DNA from: Massilia varians | Lineage (GTDB): Bacteria; Pseudomonadota; Gammaproteobacteria; Burkholderiales; Burkholderiaceae_D | Assembly (NCBI RefSeq): GCF_027923905.1 | Contig: NZ_AP026966.1 | Coordinates: 986,001 to 1,050,000, forward strand | Length of the DNA stretch: 64,000 nt | Reading direction: 5' to 3' | In this document: piece by piece, positions 45,647 through 56,902 of the stretch | How positions within the stretch are numbered: position 1 is the first letter of the stretch | Layout of the letters: each line of letters begins with the position of its first letter | Made by a program: the position numbers and the translations under genes | The notes under the pieces: model-generated | The model's database searches: none | The model's input: only the letters and a program-made list of their open reading frames with translations | What the model was told of the DNA's origin: nothing

Positions 45647-46105
45647 ATGGTCACCTTGAACGTCAACGGGCGCGAGCTCCAGGTCGACGCCGATCCCGGC
45701 ACGCCCATCCTCTGGGCATTGCGCGACAACCTCGACATGACCGGCACCAAGTTCGGCTGCGGCGCAGCGCTGTGCGGCGCCTGCACCGTGCACCTGGACG
45801 GCAACCCGATCCGCTCCTGCGTCACGCCGATATCGAGCGCGCAGGGCATGAAGATCACCACCATCGAAGCGATGGAAAACGACAAGGTCGGCAAGGCCGT
45901 GCAGGACGCCTGGGTCAAGCACGACGTGCCGCAGTGCGGCTACTGCCAGAGCGGCCAGGTGATGAGCGCCGTCGCCCTGCTGCGCACCAACAAGCGTCCG
46001 AACGACACCGACATCGACAATGCGATGAGCGGCAATATCTGCCGCTGCGGCACCTACCAACGGATCCGCGCGGCCATCAAGGATGCCGCCCAGACCCTGG
46101 CCTGA
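45647..46105 (+). CDS. (2Fe-2S) subunit of a molybdenum hydroxylase (IorA-like)
   Basis: A 152-residue two-cluster iron-sulfur protein. The N-terminal plant-ferredoxin-type site is in [15 protein letters not shown] with a fourth Cys in IRSC, and the C-terminal site is CGYCQSGQ plus NICRCGTY. This is the small subunit of xanthine-dehydrogenase-family enzymes such as isoquinoline 1-oxidoreductase and passes electrons from the molybdenum subunit encoded next. It starts 41 bases after the REP pair. Confidence 0.92.
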   Translation: MVTLNVNGRELQVDADPGTPILWALRDNLDMTGTKFGCGAALCGACTVHLDGNPIRSCVTPISSAQGMKITTIEAMENDKVGKAVQDAWVKHDVPQCGYCQSGQVMSAVALLRTNKRPNDTDIDNAMSGNICRCGTYQRIRAAIKDAAQTLA

Positions 46106-46115
46106 GGAGAGCGCG

Positions 46116-48329
46116 ATGACATTCGATTGGATCGACCGCGCAGCCATTGCACGCTCCGCCGGCGCCGGCCTGTCGCGCCGCGGCTTCCTGAAGACGGCCG
46201 GTGCCGCCACGGGCGGCCTGGTGCTGGGCTTCATGCTGCCGGGCGCACACCGCTTCGCCCAGGCTGTCGATGCAAAAGTGTATGCGCCGAACGCCTTCCT
46301 GCGCGTGGCGCCGGACAACACCATCACCGTCATGGTCAACCGCCTCGAATTCGGTCAGGGCGTGCACACCTCGCTGCCGATGCTGATCGCCGAGGAGCTC
46401 GATGCCGACTGGTCGCAGATGCGCGGCGAACTGGCCCCGGCCGGCGAGGCCTACAAGGATTCGGCCTTCGGCATGCAGATCACCGGCGGTTCGGGCAGCA
46501 TCGCACGCGGCTTCACGCAGTACCGCGAAATCGGCGCGCGGGCCCGCGCGATGCTGGTCGCCGCCGCGGCCGAGCAGTGGAAGGTCGGCCCGGCGCAGTG
46601 CCGCACCTCGAAAGGCATGGTGTTCGGTCCGAACGGCCAGAAGGCGAGCTACGGCGCGCTGGCCGAGGCCGCGATGAAGCAGCCCGTGCCCGCCACCGTC
46701 GTGCTGAAGGAAGCGAAGCAGTTCCGCTACATCGGCAAGCCGATGCGTCGCATCGATGCGCGCGCCAAGTCGAGCGGCCGCCAGCAGTTCGGCATCGACT
46801 TCGTGCCGGAACATGCGCTGACCGTGCTGGTGGCGCGTCCGCCGGTGTTTGGCGCGAAAGTCACGAAATTCGACGCCGCCGCCGCGCGCGCCGTCAAGGG
46901 CGTGGTCGAGGTGCTGGAGGTGGAACTGGACCGCGGCGCTCGTGGCGTCGCGGTGTTCGCACAAGGCTACTGGCCGGCGAAGCAGGGCCGTGAGGCGCTG
47001 CAGGCCGAGTGGGACACGAGCGGCCTCGAGAAGGTCAGCAGCGCAGGGCAGCTGGAAGCCTTCCGCACGCAGGCCAAGGCCGCCGGCGGCGCGGTCGCGC
47101 GCAAGGCCGACGTGTCGCAACTGGCGGGCGCCGCCCACAAGATCTCGGCGGTCTATGAATTCCCCTACCTAGCGCATGCGCCGATGGAGCCGCTCAACTG
47201 CGTGGTCGACCTGCAGGACAATGCCTGCACGATCTGGGCCGGCACCCAGTCGCAAACGGTCGACCAGCAGGTGGCGGCAGCAATCCTCGGCCTCAAGCCG
47301 GAGCAGGTGACGATCAATACGATGATGGCGGGCGGCGGCTTCGGACGCCGTGCGGTGCTGTCGTCGGACTGGGTCGGCGACACGGTGCGCATCGCCAAGG
47401 CCTGGCGTGCCGCGGGTAAAAGCGGCCCGGTCAAGCTGGTGTGGAGCCGCGAGGACGACATCCGCGGCGGCTACTACCGCCCGTCCTACGTGCACCGCGC
47501 CGACCTCGGCATCGACGGCAAGGGCCGGATCGTGGCCTGGGACCACAAGATCGTCGGCCAGTCGATCATGGCCGGCACCATCTTCGAGCAGGGCATGGTC
47601 AAGGATGGCGTGGACGGCAGCACGACCGAAGGCATGGGAGCGCCGTACGACGTGCCGCTGAACCTGGCGGTCGAGGGCGTGAAGCAGAACGTGCCGGTGC
47701 TGTGGTGGCGCTCGGTCGGTTCCACTCACACCGCCTACGTGATGGAGACCCTGATCGACGAGGCCGCGCACATCGCCAAGGCCGACCCGGTCGCCTACCG
47801 CAAGCAGCTGATGGGTGCACAGCACCCACGCCATCGCGCGGCGCTCGACCTGGCGGTGGCGAAATCCGGCTACGGCACGAAGAAGCTGCCGAAGGGACGC
47901 GCCTGGGGCGTGGCGGTGCACGAGTCCTTCGGCTCGGTGGTCGCCTATGTGGTCGAAGCCTCGGTGGTCGACGGCGTGCCGAAGCTGCACCGCGCGGTCG
48001 CGGGCGTGCACTGTAACCAGCCGGTCAATCCGCTGTCGATCGAGGCGCAGATCCAGGGTGCGGCCCTGATGGGGCTGGGCATGACCCTGCCGGGCGCCGC
48101 CATCACGCTCAAGGACGGCGTGGTCGAACAGCAGAACTTCGGCGACTACACGGTGGCGCGCATGCACGACATGCCGCAGATCGAGGTGCACATCGTGCCC
48201 TCGAACGACCCGCCCACCGGCATCGGCGAACCCGGCCTGCCGCCGCTGGCGCCGGCATTTGCCAACGCCGTGTTCCGGCTGACCGGCAAGCGCCTGCGCA
48301 AGCTGCCTTTCGACCTGGCGTCGGCTTGA
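46116..48329 (+). CDS. Molybdopterin-binding subunit of a molybdenum hydroxylase (IorB-like)
   Basis: A 737-residue catalytic subunit with a twin-arginine signal ([15 protein letters not shown] at about 20-34), so it is exported folded. It has the molybdopterin domains of the xanthine dehydrogenase family: [29 protein letters not shown], and the closing [17 protein letters not shown] with the catalytic Glu. It would hydroxylate N-heterocycles or aldehydes in the periplasm. GAGGAGA lies before the ATG, 11 bases after the small subunit. There is no FAD subunit, which is normal for the Ior type. Confidence 0.92.
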   Translation: MTFDWIDRAAIARSAGAGLSRRGFLKTAGAATGGLVLGFMLPGAHRFAQAVDAKVYAPNAFLRVAPDNTITVMVNRLEFGQGVHTSLPMLIAEELDADWSQMRGELAPAGEAYKDSAFGMQITGGSGSIARGFTQYREIGARARAMLVAAAAEQWKVGPAQCRTSKGMVFGPNGQKASYGALAEAAMKQPVPATVVLKEAKQFRYIGKPMRRIDARAKSSGRQQFGIDFVPEHALTVLVARPPVFGAKVTKFDAAAARAVKGVVEVLEVELDRGARGVAVFAQGYWPAKQGREALQAEWDTSGLEKVSSAGQLEAFRTQAKAAGGAVARKADVSQLAGAAHKISAVYEFPYLAHAPMEPLNCVVDLQDNACTIWAGTQSQTVDQQVAAAILGLKPEQVTINTMMAGGGFGRRAVLSSDWVGDTVRIAKAWRAAGKSGPVKLVWSREDDIRGGYYRPSYVHRADLGIDGKGRIVAWDHKIVGQSIMAGTIFEQGMVKDGVDGSTTEGMGAPYDVPLNLAVEGVKQNVPVLWWRSVGSTHTAYVMETLIDEAAHIAKADPVAYRKQLMGAQHPRHRAALDLAVAKSGYGTKKLPKGRAWGVAVHESFGSVVAYVVEASVVDGVPKLHRAVAGVHCNQPVNPLSIEAQIQGAALMGLGMTLPGAAITLKDGVVEQQNFGDYTVARMHDMPQIEVHIVPSNDPPTGIGEPGLPPLAPAFANAVFRLTGKRLRKLPFDLASA

Positions 48330-48333
48330 CGTC

Positions 48334-48906
48334 ATGGGCTTGACCGGCATCCTGCTCGCGGCCGGCCGGGGCCGGCGCTTCGACCCCGGTGGCGGGCAGA
48401 ACAAGCTGCTCCAGCGCCTGCCCGGCGGCGACCCGGTCGTCGTCGCCAGCGCGCGCCGCCTGCTCGCCTGCGTGCCGCGCGTAGTCGCGGTGGTCGCGCC
48501 CATGGACGGCGGCGTGGGCGACATCCTGCGTGCGCTCGGCTGCGACGTCACCGTGTGTCCTGACGCCGATACCGGTATGGGCGCCTCGCTGGCCCACGCG
48601 ATCCGCCACTCGCTGCCGGCCGAGGGCTGGCTGGTGGCGCTGGGCGACATGCCCTTCGTGGCGGCATCCACCCTGGAAGCGCTGCGCGACGCGCTGGAGG
48701 CGGGCGCCGGCATCGCGGTGCCGGTGCACGGCGGCCGGCGCGGCAACCCGGTCGGCTTCGGGCCCGTTCACCGCAACGCGCTGCTGGCGATGGCGGGCGA
48801 TCAGGGCGCGCGCCGGCTGCTGCAGGCGTATCCGGTACAAGACATCCCCGTGGCCGACCCCGGCATCCTGCAGGACATCGATACGCCCGCCGACCTGCCG
48901 GCGTGA
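48334..48906 (+). CDS. MobA/MocA-like nucleotidyltransferase
   Basis: A 190-residue NTP transferase with the nucleotide-binding loop LLAAGRGRRFDPGGGQNKLL and the metal site ALGDMPFV near residue 108. In this location it most likely adds CMP to molybdopterin for the preceding molybdenum enzyme (MocA-like activity). It starts 4 bases after the molybdopterin subunit, so it is in the same operon. No XdhC-type maturation factor follows. Confidence 0.87.
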   Translation: MGLTGILLAAGRGRRFDPGGGQNKLLQRLPGGDPVVVASARRLLACVPRVVAVVAPMDGGVGDILRALGCDVTVCPDADTGMGASLAHAIRHSLPAEGWLVALGDMPFVAASTLEALRDALEAGAGIAVPVHGGRRGNPVGFGPVHRNALLAMAGDQGARRLLQAYPVQDIPVADPGILQDIDTPADLPA

Positions 48907-48964
48907 TGTATACATGTCAATATTTTCCTGTTGTGATCGAATCCGATTACACTAGGGAGCATAT

Positions 48965-50815
48965 TTGGCCGCATCACCTATCGATATGAAAAAACCTTCC
49001 CAGAAAAAGAAGCCCGAGCAGCCCGCCATCCTCTACACCATCGTTCCCAAGGACCTGGCCGGCCACCTGTTCAACGTCACGGTCACGGTTGCCAGCCCCG
49101 ATCCTGAAGGACAGGTATTCTCGCTGCCGGCCTGGATCCCCGGCAGCTACATGATCCGCGAATTCGCCCGCAACATCGTGCGCATCCGCGCCGAGAGCGG
49201 CGGCCAGGACGTGGCCTTGAGCAAACTGGACAAGCATTCCTGGCGCGCGGCGCGCACCAGCGGTCCCTTGACCCTGCACTACGAGGTCTATGCCTGGGAC
49301 CTGTCGGTCCGTGCCGCCCACCTCGACCAGACCCACGGCTTCTTCAACGGCACCAGCGTGTTCCTGCGCGTGGTCGGCCAGGAGCTTCTTCCCCACCAGG
49401 TCGACATCCAGCGCCCCGGCGACCCGGTCGCGAAGGGCTGGCGCGTCGCCACCGCGATGAAGGAGCTGGGCGCCAAGCGCTACGGTTTCGGCACCTACAC
49501 AGCAAGCGACTACGACGAGCTGATCGATCATCCGGTCGAGATGGGCGACTTCGAGCTGGCCAGCTTCAAGGCCCACGGCATCCCGCACGACATCGTCATT
49601 ACCGGCCGCGTGCCCAACCTCGACATGGCGCGCCTGCAGGCGGACCTGAAAGCCATCTGCGAAACCCAGATCGCCTTCTTCGAGCCGCACACCAAACGCG
49701 CCCCGATGGACCGCTACGTCTTCATGACGATGGCCGTCGGCGACGGCTACGGCGGCCTGGAACACCGCGCTTCCACCGCCCTGATCTGCGCCCGCGCCGA
49801 CCTGCCGAGCACGGCCAGCCCGAAGAGCGCCGAGCCGGGCGAAGGCTACCTGCGCTTCCTGGGCCTGTGCAGCCACGAGTACTTCCACACCTGGAACGTC
49901 AAGCGCATCAAGCCGGCGGTGTTCGCGCCCTACGACCTGCAGGTGGAGAACTACACGCCGCTGCTGTGGCTGTTCGAAGGCTTCACCAGCTACTACGACG
50001 ACCTGATGCTGGTGCGCGCCGGGATCATCGGCGAAGCGACCTATTTCAAGCTGCTGTCCAAGACCGTCGGCGGCGTCCTGCGCGGCAGCGGCCGCCTCAA
50101 GCAGAGCGTGGCCGATTCCAGCTTCGACGCCTGGAGCAAGTACTACCGCCAGGACGAGAACTCGCCGAACGCGATCATCAGCTACTACACCAAGGGTTCC
50201 CTGATCGGCCTGGCATTCGACCTGACGATCCGCGCCAGGACCAACGGCGCCAAATCGCTGGACGACGTGATGCTGGCCTTGTGGGAGCGCTTCGGCCGTG
50301 ACTTCTACAGCGGCGCGGGCCGCGGCGTGACGGAGGCCGAGGTCGAGGCGATCTTCGACGAGGTGGCCGGCACCCGCCTGCGCACCCAGTTCGAACGCTG
50401 GGTGCGCGGCACCGACGACCTGCCGCTGGCCAAGCTGTACGCGCCCTTCGGCGTCAAGCTGGTGGACGAGCGCAAGGGCGGCAAGCCGTCGCTGGACGCC
50501 GGCATCGGCCGCGATCCGCTGGGCGCCAAGCTGACCCAGGTGCACGAGGGCGGCGCCGCGCACCGCGCCGGCCTGTCGGCGCACGACGTCATCATCGCCA
50601 TCGACGGCCTGCGCGCCAACGGCAACCCGCCCAACGTGGACACGCTGCTCGGCCGCTACCGCGTCGGCGACAAGGTGACGGTGCACGCCTTCCGCCGCGA
50701 CGAGCTGATGGCCTTCGATGTGACGCTGCAGGGCGACAAGGTGCCGACCATCACCCTGTCGCAGGCCGTCGCCGGCAAGAAGTCGACCGCCTTGAAGCGC
50801 CCGAGCGGCATCTGA
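48965..50815 (+). CDS. M61 family peptidase with PDZ domain
   Basis: A 616-residue M61 glycyl-aminopeptidase-type protein. It has an N-terminal beta-domain (PKDLAGHLFNVTVTV, FSLPAWIPGSYMIREFARN), the zinc motif HEYFH at 304-308 followed by WLFEGFTSYYDDL, and a PDZ domain from about residue 505 (GGAAHRAGLSAHDVIIAIDG). No signal peptide is apparent. TTG at 48965 is preferred because AGGGAG is correctly spaced; ATG at 48986 has no ribosome site. Confidence 0.9.
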   Translation: MAASPIDMKKPSQKKKPEQPAILYTIVPKDLAGHLFNVTVTVASPDPEGQVFSLPAWIPGSYMIREFARNIVRIRAESGGQDVALSKLDKHSWRAARTSGPLTLHYEVYAWDLSVRAAHLDQTHGFFNGTSVFLRVVGQELLPHQVDIQRPGDPVAKGWRVATAMKELGAKRYGFGTYTASDYDELIDHPVEMGDFELASFKAHGIPHDIVITGRVPNLDMARLQADLKAICETQIAFFEPHTKRAPMDRYVFMTMAVGDGYGGLEHRASTALICARADLPSTASPKSAEPGEGYLRFLGLCSHEYFHTWNVKRIKPAVFAPYDLQVENYTPLLWLFEGFTSYYDDLMLVRAGIIGEATYFKLLSKTVGGVLRGSGRLKQSVADSSFDAWSKYYRQDENSPNAIISYYTKGSLIGLAFDLTIRARTNGAKSLDDVMLALWERFGRDFYSGAGRGVTEAEVEAIFDEVAGTRLRTQFERWVRGTDDLPLAKLYAPFGVKLVDERKGGKPSLDAGIGRDPLGAKLTQVHEGGAAHRAGLSAHDVIIAIDGLRANGNPPNVDTLLGRYRVGDKVTVHAFRRDELMAFDVTLQGDKVPTITLSQAVAGKKSTALKRPSGI

Positions 50816-50832
50816 CTCTTACGCGACGGCTT

Positions 50833-50859
50833 GTATTCCGTGCCACTGGCACGGAATAC
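50833..50859. promoter_or_regulatory. 12-bp-stem hairpin between the M61 and M20 genes
   Basis: GTATTCCGTGCC and GGCACGGAATAC form a perfect stem around ACT, 17 bases after the M61 stop and 36 bases before the M20 start. No T run follows, so it is an incomplete terminator or an RNA-processing or stability element. Confidence 0.6.
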
Positions 50860-50895
50860 TCCGCGCGTCCAAACCGAACCTGCACCGAGACTGAA

Positions 50896-52203
50896 TTGAA
50901 AAAATCCCTGACCGCCGTCGTCCTCGCCCTCTGCACCGCAACCGCCTCCGCCCAGCTCCCCGCCCCGCTCAAAACCGACATCAAGACCCGCGTCGACGCC
51001 ATGTACCCCTGGCTCGACACGGTCTACAAGGACCTGCACGCCAACCCGGAAATCGCCTTCCAGGAAGTGCGCACCGCCGCCAAGCTCGCCGGCGAGATGC
51101 GCAAGCTCGGCTTCGAAGTGACGGAGAAGGTCGGCAAGACCGGCATCGTGGCGGTCCTGAAGAATGGCGCCGGCCCGACGGTGCTGGTACGCACCGAGAT
51201 GGACGGCCTGCCGATGGAAGAGAAGACCGGCTTGCCCTACGCCAGCCGCGCCAGGGCCGTGAGCAACGGCGCCGAGAGCTTCGTCACCCACAGCTGCGGT
51301 CACGACGTCCACATGGCCGGCTGGCTGGGCACGGCGCGCCTGCTTGCCGAGATGAAGGCCAAGTGGAAGGGCACGCTGGTCTTCATCGCCCAGCCGGCCG
51401 AAGAGATCGTCTCCGGCGCCAGGGCGATGCTGGACGACGGCCTGTTCCAGCGTTTCCCCAAGCCCGACTACGCATTTGCCCTGCATTCCTGGCCGCTGGC
51501 ATATGGCACCGTGGGCTTCAATTCCGGTCCGGTCTCGTCCAACTCTGACGCGATCGAGATCGTCTTCAACGGGCGCGGCGGCCATGGTTCGGCGCCTGAC
51601 AAATCGGTCGACCCGATCACGATCGCCGCCCGTTTCGTGGTGGACGTGCAGACCGTGGTCAGCCGCGAGAAGGATCCGAAGGAATTCGGCGTAGTGACCA
51701 TCGGCGCGATCCAGGGCGGCACGGTCGGCAACATCATTCCGGACAAGGTGCAGGTGCGCGGCACCATCCGCTCGTACAGCCCGGAGGTGCGCGCCAAGCT
51801 GCTCGAGGGCGTGCGCCGCGTCGCCAACGCCTCCGCTGCCATGGCCGGTGCGCCGGCGCCGGACGTCCAGCTCATCAGCGGTGGCGCGGCCATCGTCAAC
51901 AGCGAAGCGCTGGTGGCCAGCACCGAGGCCGTGTTCAAGGACGCTTTCGGGGCCGACAAGGCCCAGCGCATGCCGGCCATGACCGCCAGCGAAGACTTCT
52001 CGCTCTTCGTCAACGAGGGCGTGCCGTCGATGTTCTTCTTCACCGGTGTTTACGACCCGAAAGCGGTGGCTGAGGCCGAACGTCCCGGCGGCAAACCGAT
52101 CGCTTTCAACCACTCGCCGTTCTACGCGCCGGTGCCGGAGCCGTCGATCAAGACCGCCGCCCAGGCGATGAGCCTGGCCGTGCTGAACGTCCTCAAGCGC
52201 TGA
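50896..52203 (+). CDS. M20 family amidohydrolase (hippuricase-like)
   Basis: A 435-residue exported M20D peptidase/amidohydrolase with a signal peptide (residues 1-19, TASA-Q). The metal site is in HSCGHDVHMAGWLG (His136 region), AQPAEEIVSGARAML with the catalytic Glu, and the late FFFTG. Characterised relatives remove N-acyl groups from amino acids. The start is a TTG (50896), the only start that gives the signal peptide. It follows the M61 gene after the hairpin. Confidence 0.9.
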   Translation: MKKSLTAVVLALCTATASAQLPAPLKTDIKTRVDAMYPWLDTVYKDLHANPEIAFQEVRTAAKLAGEMRKLGFEVTEKVGKTGIVAVLKNGAGPTVLVRTEMDGLPMEEKTGLPYASRARAVSNGAESFVTHSCGHDVHMAGWLGTARLLAEMKAKWKGTLVFIAQPAEEIVSGARAMLDDGLFQRFPKPDYAFALHSWPLAYGTVGFNSGPVSSNSDAIEIVFNGRGGHGSAPDKSVDPITIAARFVVDVQTVVSREKDPKEFGVVTIGAIQGGTVGNIIPDKVQVRGTIRSYSPEVRAKLLEGVRRVANASAAMAGAPAPDVQLISGGAAIVNSEALVASTEAVFKDAFGADKAQRMPAMTASEDFSLFVNEGVPSMFFFTGVYDPKAVAEAERPGGKPIAFNHSPFYAPVPEPSIKTAAQAMSLAVLNVLKR

Positions 52204-52208
52204 CGACG

Positions 52209-52697
52209 CTATTGCGGCCCGGCCAGCGTGCGCAGCTGGAAGCGGTAGTCGCGGTCGAACAGGAAGGTTTCCGAGAAGGTCATGGCACGGCTGTTCGCCG
52301 CGAGCAATCCATGCGGCCGGGGCAGGGGACCGCTGCGCAGCATCGAGGCCAGCGCCACCCTGGCGGCATCCGGATCGCGCGAACGCTGCACCCGCACGTC
52401 GGTCAGCTGGCCGTCCTGGTCCACCGTGATGCTGACCACCACGATTGCCGGCAGCATCGGCGGCAGGCGCCCGCTGAAGGTACGCTCGGCATTGCGCTGG
52501 ACGATGTGGCGCGCCACGTGGGCCTTGTAGGCGTCGAGCGTGAGGGAGGGCGGCGGAGCGGGAGCGGCCGTCGGTTCGCGCCCGATGGCGATGGTGCTGC
52601 GTTCTTCGACGGGAACGGGAGGCGGAGAACTGGCGCATCCGCACAGGACTGCCAGAAGCGTCGCGAAAAGCGCTGTACTGCGAAGAGATAGGTTCAT
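52209..52697 (-). CDS. TonB C-terminal-domain lipoprotein
   Basis: A 162-residue protein with a lipoprotein signal (LLAVLCGC, Cys near residue 21), a short Pro-rich linker and a TonB C-terminal-like domain (IVVVSITVDQDGQLTDVRVQRS, DPDAARVALASML). Unlike true TonB it has a lipidation site, no membrane anchor and a very short linker, so it may be a free-standing periplasmic TonB-fold protein. No ExbB or ExbD genes are nearby. Confidence 0.82.
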   Translation of the reverse strand: MNLSLRSTALFATLLAVLCGCASSPPPVPVEERSTIAIGREPTAAPAPPPSLTLDAYKAHVARHIVQRNAERTFSGRLPPMLPAIVVVSITVDQDGQLTDVRVQRSRDPDAARVALASMLRSGPLPRPHGLLAANSRAMTFSETFLFDRDYRFQLRTLAGPQ

Positions 52698-52797
52698 GGC
52701 GGATGAGTGAAGCGTCGCAGGTTGGCGCCTCGAGGGCGCTCAGCTTCGACGCCGCGCATTCATCCTTAGTTCCGCTGAGTGTCGTCAGCCCCCGACA

Positions 52798-53598
52798 TCA
52801 GCCAAACAGCCTCTGCAGCTCTACACCCGGTTCCGGCGCCCGCATGAAGGCTTCGCCGACCAGGAAGGCATGCACGTTCGCCTCGCGCATCCGCCGCACA
52901 TCCGCCGGCCCCATGATGCCGGACTCGGTCACCACCAGGCGTTCCGCCGGAATGCGCGGCAACAGGCCGAGCGTGGTATCGAGCGACACCTCGAAGGTCC
53001 GCAGGTTGCGGTTGTTGATGCCCAGCAGCGGGGTCTTCAATTTCAGCGCCGCAGTCAGTTCCTCGCCGTCGTGCACCTCGACCAGCACGTCCATGCCGAG
53101 GTCCATCGCGCAGGCTTCCAGTTCCGCCATCAGGCCATGGTCCAGGGCCGAGACGATCAGCAGGATCGCATCCGCGCCCATCGCGCGCGCCTCGTACACC
53201 TGGTAGTGGTCGACGATGAAGTCCTTGCGGATCACCGGTAGCGCGCAGGCCGCGCGCGCCTGGCGCAGGTAGGCTTCCGAGCCCTGGAAGAACTGCACGT
53301 CGGTCAGCACCGAAAGGCAGGCCGCGCCGTGTTCGGCATAGCTTTGCGCGATCGCCGCCGGCTGGAAGTCCGGGCGCAGCACGCCTTTCGAGGGCGAGGC
53401 CTTCTTCACCTCGGCGATGATGCCGGCCCGGCCCGCGGAAATTTTGCTGCGCAGGCTGTTCTCGAAACCGCGGATGGCGCGGCGCGCTTCCAGGTCGCTT
53501 TCCGCCTCGCGGCGCAGGCTGGCCAGGTCGCGCGCCTTCTTCGCCGCGGCCACTTCGTCGGCCTTGACGGCCAGGATCTTGTTCAGGATATCGGACAT
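52798..53598 (-). CDS. trpC: Indole-3-glycerol phosphate synthase
   Basis: A 266-residue TIM-barrel enzyme that closes the indole ring in tryptophan synthesis. It has [14 protein letters not shown] at the start, [15 protein letters not shown] with the catalytic Lys, [24 protein letters not shown] and VTESGIM, all in order. It is monofunctional (no PRAI fusion), and its length is normal. It is the last gene of the trpEGDC run, 32 bases after trpD. Confidence 0.97.
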   Translation of the reverse strand: MSDILNKILAVKADEVAAAKKARDLASLRREAESDLEARRAIRGFENSLRSKISAGRAGIIAEVKKASPSKGVLRPDFQPAAIAQSYAEHGAACLSVLTDVQFFQGSEAYLRQARAACALPVIRKDFIVDHYQVYEARAMGADAILLIVSALDHGLMAELEACAMDLGMDVLVEVHDGEELTAALKLKTPLLGINNRNLRTFEVSLDTTLGLLPRIPAERLVVTESGIMGPADVRRMREANVHAFLVGEAFMRAPEPGVELQRLFG

Positions 53599-53630
53599 AA
53601 GACTCTCAATACGTTGGCTGGCTGCCTTGC

Positions 53631-54668
53631 TCAGGCGTGGCCGCCGAGCTGGCGCGTGACGGTGACGAACTGCTCGAGCTTGGCCAGGGCCGCGCCGGAT
53701 GCGATCGTCGCCCGCGCCTTCGCCAGGCCTTCCTCGATCGAGCCGACCACGCCGGCCGCGTACAGGGCGGTGCCGGCATTGAGGGCCACGATGTCGGTGG
53801 CGGGGCCCGGTTCGCCGCGCAGCGCTTCCATCACGCGCTCCTTCGACTCCGCCGTGTTCGCCACTTTCAGGTTGCGGCTCGAGATCATCGACATGCCGAA
53901 ATCTTCCGGATGGATCTCATATTCGCGGATCTCGCCGTCGACCAGTTCACCCACCAGGGTGCCGGCGCCGAGCGAGACTTCGTCCATGTTGTCGCGGCCC
54001 CACACCACCATCGCATGCTGGGCGCCGAGGCGCTGCAGCACGCGCACCTGGATGCCGACCAGGTCGGGGTGGAACACGCCCATCAGGATGTTGGGTGCGC
54101 CGGCCGGGTTGGTCAGCGGTCCCAGGATGTTGAAGATGCTGCGCACGCCCAGTTCGCGGCGCACCGGCGCCACGTGCTTCATGGCGGCGTGGTGGTTGGG
54201 CGCGAACATGAAACCGATGCCGGTCTGGGCGATCGACTGGGCGATCTGCTCGGGCTTCAGGTCGATCTGGGCGCCGAGCGACTCGATCAGGTCGGCGCTG
54301 CCGGAGGACGAGGACACGCTGCGTCCGCCGTGCTTGGCCACGCGCGCGCCGCCGGCGGCGGCGACGAACATCGACGCGCTCGAGATATTGAAGGTGTTGG
54401 CGCCGTCGCCGCCGGTGCCGACGATGTCGAGCAGGTTGGTGGTGTCGGCCATCGGCACCTTGGTCGAGAATTCGCGCATCACCTGGGCGGCGGCGGTGAT
54501 CTCGCCGATGGTTTCCTTCTTCACGCGCAGGCCCATGGTCAGGGCCGCGACCATGGTCGGCGACATCTCGCCCGACATGATGCTCCGGAACAGGTGCAGC
54601 ATTTCGTCGTGGAAGATTTCGCGGTGTTCGATACAGCGCAGCAGGGCTTCTTGTGGGGTGATCGGCAT
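53631..54668 (-). CDS. trpD: Anthranilate phosphoribosyltransferase
   Basis: A 345-residue type III phosphoribosyltransferase that joins anthranilate and PRPP. It has the PRPP loop [16 protein letters not shown] near residue 80, [15 protein letters not shown], and [20 protein letters not shown], which is the family signature. The length fits. It lies between trpG and trpC with short gaps and is expected to be controlled by the attenuator ahead of trpE. Confidence 0.97.
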   Translation of the reverse strand: MPITPQEALLRCIEHREIFHDEMLHLFRSIMSGEMSPTMVAALTMGLRVKKETIGEITAAAQVMREFSTKVPMADTTNLLDIVGTGGDGANTFNISSASMFVAAAGGARVAKHGGRSVSSSSGSADLIESLGAQIDLKPEQIAQSIAQTGIGFMFAPNHHAAMKHVAPVRRELGVRSIFNILGPLTNPAGAPNILMGVFHPDLVGIQVRVLQRLGAQHAMVVWGRDNMDEVSLGAGTLVGELVDGEIREYEIHPEDFGMSMISSRNLKVANTAESKERVMEALRGEPGPATDIVALNAGTALYAAGVVGSIEEGLAKARATIASGAALAKLEQFVTVTRQLGGHA

Positions 54669-54748
54669 GGTGGTTTCTTCAGCTAGACGTTAGGTGGGCT
54701 GTCATGCGTGGGCGCGGCGCCGCAGACGCGGCGCACGCACCGGGCGCA

Positions 54749-55312
<564 letters not shown>

Positions 55313-55313
55313 G

Positions 55314-56810
55314 TCAGAACTCCCCATCCAGGCCGTCTTGCACCTGTTCGGCCGCGCGCAGCACGGCGCGCGCCTTGTTTTCCGTTTCCTGCCATTCCAT
55401 CTCGGGGATAGAGTCGGCCACGATGCCGGCCGCGGCCTGCACGTACAGGTTGCCGTCCTTGATCACGCCGGTGCGGATCGCGATCGCCACGTCCATCTCG
55501 CCGCCAAAGGACAGGTAGCCGCACGCGCCGCCGTAAATCCCGCGCTTGACCGGCTCCAGCTCGTCGATCACTTCCATCGCGCGCACCTTCGGCGCACCGG
55601 TGAGGGTGCCGGCCGGGAAGGTGGCGCGCAGCACGTCGAGGTTCGACATGCCGTCCTTGAGTCGGCCTTCGACGTTGGAGACGATGTGCTGCACGTGCGA
55701 GTACTTCTCGATGACCAGGCGGTCGGTGACCTTGACGCTGCCGGTGTCGGCGATGCGGCCGATGTCGTTGCGCGCCAGGTCGATCAGCATCACGTGCTCC
55801 GCGATCTCCTTCGGGTCGGCCAGCAGCTCGGCCGCCAGCTCGAGGTCGCGTTCCGGCGTGGCGCCGCGCGGGCGGGTGCCGGCGATCGGGCGCAGCGTGA
55901 CCTTCTTGCCGCCATCCGGCGTCGCTTCGTTGCGCACCAGGATCTCGGGCGAGGCGCCGACGATCTGCATGTCGCCGAAGTTGTAGTAGTACATGTAGGG
56001 CGACGGGTTCAGCGAACGCAGCGAGCGGTACAGCGACAGCGGCGAATCCACGTAGGGCTTGCGGATGCGCTGGCCGATCTGCACCTGCATCAGGTCGCCC
56101 GCCATCACGTATTCGTGGGCGCGGGCCACCGCCTTCAGATAATCTTCCTTGTTGAAGTCGCGCACCGCCTCGGTACGCACCGAGCTGGACGTCACCGGCG
56201 CGTCGACGCTGCGGCGCAGCATCACGCGCAGGTCCTTCAGGCGCTGGCGGGCCTTGGCATAGGCTTCCGGCTGGGCCGGGTCGGCGTACACGATCAGGTA
56301 GAGCTTGCCCGACAGGTTGTCGATCACCGCCAGTTCTTCGGTCAGCAACAGCTGGATGTCCGGCAGGCCCAGTTCGTCGGGCGGGCAGCTGTGTTCCAGC
56401 TTGCGCTCGATGTGACGCACGGTGTCGTAGCCGAAGTAGCCGGCCAGGCCGCCGCAGAAGCGCGGCATGCCCGGGCGCAGGGCGACCTTGAAGCGCGCCT
56501 GGTAGGCCTCGATGAATTCGAGCGGATTGCCTTCGTGCGTCTCGATCACTTCGCCGTGTTTGACCACTTCGGTATGCTTGCCGCTGTTGCGGATCAGGGT
56601 CGACGCCGGCAGGCCGATGAAGGAATAGCGGCCGAAGCGCTCGCCGCCGACCACCGACTCCAGCAGGAAGGTGTTCTTGCCGCCCTGCTGGGACTGGGCC
56701 AGCTTGAGGTAGAGCGTCAGCGGGGTCTCGAGGTCGGCAAAGGCTTCCGCGATCAAGGGAATGCGGTTGTAGCCCTGGTTGGCCAGCGATTTGAATTCGA
56801 GTTCGGTCAT
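55314..56810 (-). CDS. trpE: Anthranilate synthase component I
   Basis: A 498-residue chorismate-utilising enzyme that makes anthranilate. It has the N-terminal [17 protein letters not shown]rp-feedback region and the catalytic domain with [32 protein letters not shown] and [13 protein letters not shown]. The ATG at 56810 has GGAGA and fits family starts; an upstream in-frame ATG at 56855 lies within the attenuator leader. It heads the trpEGDC operon. Confidence 0.97.
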   Translation of the reverse strand: MTELEFKSLANQGYNRIPLIAEAFADLETPLTLYLKLAQSQQGGKNTFLLESVVGGERFGRYSFIGLPASTLIRNSGKHTEVVKHGEVIETHEGNPLEFIEAYQARFKVALRPGMPRFCGGLAGYFGYDTVRHIERKLEHSCPPDELGLPDIQLLLTEELAVIDNLSGKLYLIVYADPAQPEAYAKARQRLKDLRVMLRRSVDAPVTSSSVRTEAVRDFNKEDYLKAVARAHEYVMAGDLMQVQIGQRIRKPYVDSPLSLYRSLRSLNPSPYMYYYNFGDMQIVGASPEILVRNEATPDGGKKVTLRPIAGTRPRGATPERDLELAAELLADPKEIAEHVMLIDLARNDIGRIADTGSVKVTDRLVIEKYSHVQHIVSNVEGRLKDGMSNLDVLRATFPAGTLTGAPKVRAMEVIDELEPVKRGIYGGACGYLSFGGEMDVAIAIRTGVIKDGNLYVQAAAGIVADSIPEMEWQETENKARAVLRAAEQVQDGLDGEF

Positions 56811-56858
56811 GCTTTTCTCCAGACCGCCCAAGGGAGGGGAAGGGCGGTGGTTCACTTC

Positions 56859-56889
56859 AAAAAACCTGTCGGACGAGCACGGCCGACAG
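56859..56889 (-). terminator. trp attenuator terminator
   Basis: On the minus strand CTGTCGG and CCGACAG form a 7-bp stem with a 10-base loop, followed by GG and six T. It lies just after the leader peptide gene and before trpE, as expected for the terminator arm of a tryptophan attenuator. Confidence 0.8.
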
Positions 56890-56902
56890 CAATCGGGACG
56901 GG

